This document shows, piece by piece, positions 60,701 through 64,000 of a stretch of DNA of 64,000 nucleotides. The notes under the pieces were generated by a model, which was not told the DNA's origin, made no database searches, and was given only the letters and a program-made list of their open reading frames with translations. The DNA comes from Pleurotus djamor. Lineage: Eukaryota > Basidiomycota > Agaricomycetes > Agaricales > Pleurotaceae. The stretch's first letter is position 1, and each line of letters opens with the position of its first letter. The stretch covers positions 53,985 through 117,984 of the forward strand of contig JAPEVF010000082.1 of the NCBI GenBank assembly GCA_029747585.1. Direction: 5' to 3'. A program made the translations under genes and the position numbers.

Positions 60701-62822
60701 GNGACTCATCACCTCTGAACCCATCTTGGCGGCTCCCATCGAATCCCGGCCATGGCGACTTGAGGCTGACAGCTCAGACTTTGCAACTGGCGCCGTTCTC
60801 TCGCAGTTGAACCCCGAGGACGACAAATGGCATCCTGTGGCNTTCTTTTCCAAATCCCTATCCCCGGCAGAGCGCAACTACGAGATTCACGATAAAGAGA
60901 TGCTNTCNATTATTCGTGGACTTGAAGAATGGCGGCATTACCTGGAAGGTGCTGAAACGGAGTTCGAGATATGGACTGACCACAAAAATCTAGAGTATTT
61001 CACCAAGGCGCAGAAACTCAATCGCCGTCAAGCTAGATGGTCTCTCTACTTATCCCGCTTCGATTTCACTCTTCANCACCGACCTGGCCGTTCTATGGGG
61101 AAACCCGANGCTCTATCCCGCCGCGCTGACCANGGCAATGGAAAGGACGACAACCAGAACCAAGTACTTNTGAAACCCGCNTTCTTCGCCGTTCGAGCAG
61201 TNGAAACGGCGTTGGAAGGGGAGGAAATAGGTATTCTGGGNGAAATCCGCGCGGGATTGCGCTCTGGGACTCTGGAAGAACCTGTTGCCAAAGCCGCTCT
61301 TGAAGTCAAAAAGCTTCGGGGTTCACGCAAAGCCGTTCGGGGTTCAGAATGGGAAGAANACAATGGTCTGTTGCTNTTTCGAGGCAAAGTCTANGTGCCG
61401 AATACCGGAGATCTTCGACGCCGTATCGTTGAACAGCACCACGANTCCAAGGTAGCTGGACACCCTGGTCGTTTCAAGACATTGGAACTCGTATCCCGCA
61501 ACTACTGGTGGCCCAACCTCTCTCGTTACATCGGCTCCTACACCAAGCATTGTGACTTGTGTCTTCGCACCAAGCCTCAACGCCGAATGCCGTTGGGAGA
61601 GCTAACGCCGTTGGAAATCCCTGAAGAGCGGTGGAAGCGCATCAGTGTGGACTTTATTGTTGAGCTCCCTCAGTCTGATGGTTATGATGCCATCATGAAT
61701 GTGGTTGACTATGTCAGTAAACGAGCTCACTTTATCCCGACACACACCACCGTTTCGGCATTGGGTGCGGCCAACTTGTTCCTTCAGCATGTCTGGAAAC
61801 TCCACGGGCTTCCGAACGCCGTTGTCTCAGATCGTGGAACGCAGTTCATTGCGGAGTTCACGCGGGAAATTTATGACAAGCTCGGGATTCAACTTGCAGC
61901 ATCAACGTCTTACCATCCTCAAACAGATGGTCAGACCGAACGGTGTAATCAAGAACTGGAACAGTACCTTCGGACTTACACAAATCAGCGTCAGAACAAC
62001 TGGGCTCAACTCTTGCCAATGGCGGAATTCGCATACAACAACCACATCCACAATACGACTCAGCAAACGCCGTTCATCCTCGACACTGGCCGTCATCCCC
62101 GCATGGGATTCGAACCCCGGACCAGTGGTCGAGTCGAAGAAGCAAAGGAGTTCGTATCCCGGATGAAAACCGCCGTTGAAGAAGCGAAATCAGCCATTGC
62201 CAAAGCCCAGGATGACATGAAGAGGTACTATGACCAACGCCGAACGCCGATGCCGCATCTGAATCCCGGTGACAAGGTCTGGCTTGACTCGTCCGATATT
62301 AATCTTTACCAACCCTCCAAGAAACTTGCTCATGCGCGCCTAGGCCCATACAAGATTCTTGCAAAGGTTGGAAAGATGTCCTATCGTCTCGAGTTGCCAC
62401 CAGCCCTATCCCGCCTCCACCCGGTATTCCCAATTGTGAAGCTGACGCCTTGGGATGAAGACCCAATCGAATCCCGGAGACCACGAACCCCGCCGCCTCC
62501 TGAACTCGTCGACGGCGAAGAAGAATATGAGGTTGACTTCATCAAGAACAGTCGACGCTTTGGAAGATGGAAGAAGCTTCAATACCTTGTGCACTGGAAA
62601 GGCCATGGGATTGAAGCAGACACTTGGGAACCAGTTGAAAACTTGGGTAACGCGAAGAAGAAGATTGCGGAATTCCACAAGGCGAATCCCGACGCGATTC
62701 AAGCTGCGAACGCCGCTCTGAGCATATGGCAGAACAGGACGGACGTGAAAGCTGCCGCAGAGAACTGGCGAAGGAAACACGAACCTATGCGTCGAGACGC
62801 CGCATCTAGGAGGGGGGGGTAG
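57739..62822 (+). CDS. Gag-pol polyprotein of chromovirus
   Basis: A fused polyprotein of about 1,690 residues starting [14 protein letters not shown]. The gag domain spans about residues 105-230 ([27 protein letters not shown]). A CCHC zinc knuckle starts at about residue 306 ([14 protein letters not shown]). The protease active site DSGASG is at residue 463. Reverse transcriptase runs from about 750, with YLDD at residue 863. RNase H includes [16 protein letters not shown]. Integrase has an HHCC finger near 61430-61560 and the catalytic DDE at nucleotides 61650, 61830 and 61938. A chromodomain near 62526-62690 has VHWKGHG and DTWEPVENL. The frame shifts only at the N cluster 60671-60702, where base calls are ambiguous, so the element is likely intact. 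The stop TAG at 62820-62822 directly abuts the 3' LTR. Confidence 0.93.
62808..62819 (+). other. Polypurine tract
   Basis: AGGAGGGGGGGG lies 3 bp before the 3' LTR and is the expected primer site for plus-strand DNA synthesis. It overlaps the last codons of the polyprotein (RRGG and stop). Confidence 0.8.
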
Positions 62823-63592
62823 TGTAAGGGGACACTCAATTCCAACCCCTAGCCCCTCTGTTTCCACCTCCTTACAGGTCTCTCCGCCCACCATCGCTGT
62901 CACGAACCCCGGTCGAATCCCGAATCCCGGTACGAATGCCGTTCGCACCACGCGCGCCCCCATCACCATCCTTCGTCGCCCAACCCCACTTCCATAAGTG
63001 ACCGTATCAATCTTCTGAGTGTTGCAGGAGGTAGTATACACCTATACTATTATCCTCCTGCAAGGGTTCTCCTTAATCTACAACGCCCCAAGAGATATGC
63101 TCATCACAAGTTGCCAACCTCGAACCCCGGTTGAACCACGCCACCCTTCGGACTTGTACACTTGTACATTTGTACACATGTCGAATCCCGGACGAATCCC
63201 GAACCCCACTGCATTCGTCATTCCGGGATTCGCCAATCCCTCACTCCTTTCCCTTTCCCTCTTTCCTCTCTCTCTCACTTTCCTTTTCTTTCATTCGTTT
63301 GTTACAAGTCGAATCCCGTACGAACGCCGTTCACTCGGGATTCGGTATTATTGTGTGCTCTACAGCATTGCTGTAGAACACATGTTACCTTACACATTAC
63401 TTATAATTATTATGTACTGTCCATAGTTAGTATATAGACCCGCCCTAGGTGGGTGGGAATCCTTAGCCTTTTCTCTTCAGATTCCCTCCACCTAGGTGAG
63501 TAGGTACTTAGCTATTCCTAGCTATTACTAATATACTTCGGATTCCCTCCACCTAGGAGTTCCCCTGAGCCCCTCTCGGAGTTGCCCTTACA
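62823..63592 (+). repeat. 3' LTR
   Basis: It begins TGTAAGGGGACACTC and ends GTTGCCCTTACA. It is near-identical to the 5' LTR. It has a few more intact copies of GAATCCCG than the 5' LTR (for example near 62924 and 63311), where the 5' copy has substitutions. Confidence 0.93.
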
Positions 63593-64000
63593 CACTCAGT
63601 ATATATAGTAGCTATTCTTGTCCATTGCTCCTCAGTTCGAATATAAACGTTTCTTCCCTCTTCCTTGCGGGATTCATCCCTCGCTCCTNCCTTCGTCCTC
63701 ACGAATCCCCGAATCCCGGACACGAGAGTGCCTGTGGACACAACGCTGCCCTCCAGTCGTTGTTGTCGCAAGTCCGTCTCTTCGTTCCTGAACGCCGTTC
63801 GTCGTTCATTCGGATTCATTCCTCTCCTCTTTCACGACCAACGCCGTTCGAATCCCGCTCCCCCTGTCTCTCGGGATTGGGTTCTAACACCCTGCCACAA
63901 GTCGTACAATGGTGAGCTTGGTCTGAGAGTGGATGAATACGGAGATGGATTGAAGGTCGAACTGCGACAGCATGCGACGGCGGACGTGGACGGCGCCTTC
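63593..64000. other. Right flank sharing the retrotransposon's word motifs
   Basis: This 408-bp tail is not part of the delimited element and does not match its leader. It nevertheless carries the same words: GAATCCCG near 63711 and 63850, its complement CGGGATTC near 63667, and AACGCCGTTC near 63790 and 63841. A plus-strand frame at the very end (YNGELGLRVDEYGDGLK...) is open to the window edge, but I do not recognise it. It may belong to a related element into which this one inserted. Confidence 0.5.

Larger units (their letters stand above)
56867..63592 (+). mobile_element. Full-length Ty3/gypsy chromovirus (LTR retrotransposon)
   Basis: The element is bounded by two near-identical LTRs (769 and 770 bp), each starting TGTAAGGG and ending CCCTTACA, a perfect 8-bp terminal inverted repeat. 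The interior encodes one gag-pol ORF in the order gag, CCHC knuckle, aspartic protease, RT, RNase H, integrase, chromodomain. This order (integrase after RNase H) defines Ty3/gypsy, and the chromodomain defines chromoviruses. A polypurine tract abuts the 3' LTR. The 5-bp flanks (GGGGG on the left, CACTC on the right) do not match, so no target-site duplication is visible. Near-identical LTRs imply recent activity. The element is densely marked by the words GAATCCCG and AACGCCGTT. Confidence 0.93.

Noticed and set aside
62406..63041. Minus-strand open frame spanning the 3' end of pol and the LTR
   Set aside because: Antisense to the chromodomain and LTR; the same peptide appears antisense to the 5' LTR because of the repeat, not because it is a gene.
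56867..63592. CRISPR-like interpretation of the repeated words
   Set aside because: The words are irregularly spaced, embedded in coding sequence, occur in both orientations and the host is eukaryotic.

Overview
This window is nuclear DNA from a filamentous basidiomycete, very probably an Agaricomycete (mushroom-forming fungus). The evidence is dense protein-coding genes cut by many 45-70 bp GT-AG introns, short intergenic gaps, and families typical of this class: a Zn2Cys6 factor of the RRRNRT type, DUF6699 and DUF7223-like proteins, an AA14 oxidase, an F-box protein and a chromodomain Ty3/gypsy retrotransposon. All gene models below were read by eye from splice sites and family motifs; intron edges are approximate.

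Left part (1-12.6 kb): the 3' part of an importin-7/8 (Nmd5/Sxm1) gene; Arp6 on the minus strand, divergent from a TANGO2-family gene; a minus-strand Zn2Cys6 transcription factor; and a base-exchange type phosphatidylserine synthase. From 12.6 to 15.9 kb I see no convincing gene.

Middle (15.9-34.6 kb): a DUF6699 protein, a small membrane protein, an allantoate/nicotinate-type MFS permease, a repeat-containing CsbD-like stress protein, tRNA-splicing endonuclease subunit Sen15, a molybdenum sulfite oxidase, a tiny cysteine-rich protein, a COG2907-type FAD amine oxidase and a Nha1-type Na+/H+ antiporter.

Right-middle (36.6-53 kb): an AA14-like copper oxidase with a GPI-anchor-like tail, an SV2-like MFS transporter, nucleolar EBP2, a secreted DUF7223-like protein, an RRM+YTH m6A-reader-like protein whose YTH fold carries a large insertion, and an F-box protein.

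Right end (53.6-64 kb): a Bbc1-like actin-patch protein that stops before its usual C-terminal domain, a small spliced minus-strand ORF, then a full-length chromovirus (LTRs 56867-57635 and 62823-63592, one gag-pol ORF). The element is peppered with two short nucleotide words, GAATCCCG and AACGCCGTT, in LTRs, leader and all reading frames of gag-pol. This is the most unusual signal in the window. The genes do not form an obvious cluster or pathway; they look like independent housekeeping and secreted or transport functions.

The many N characters matter. At several sites next to homopolymers an N stands for an ambiguous indel and breaks the apparent frame of an intact gene.
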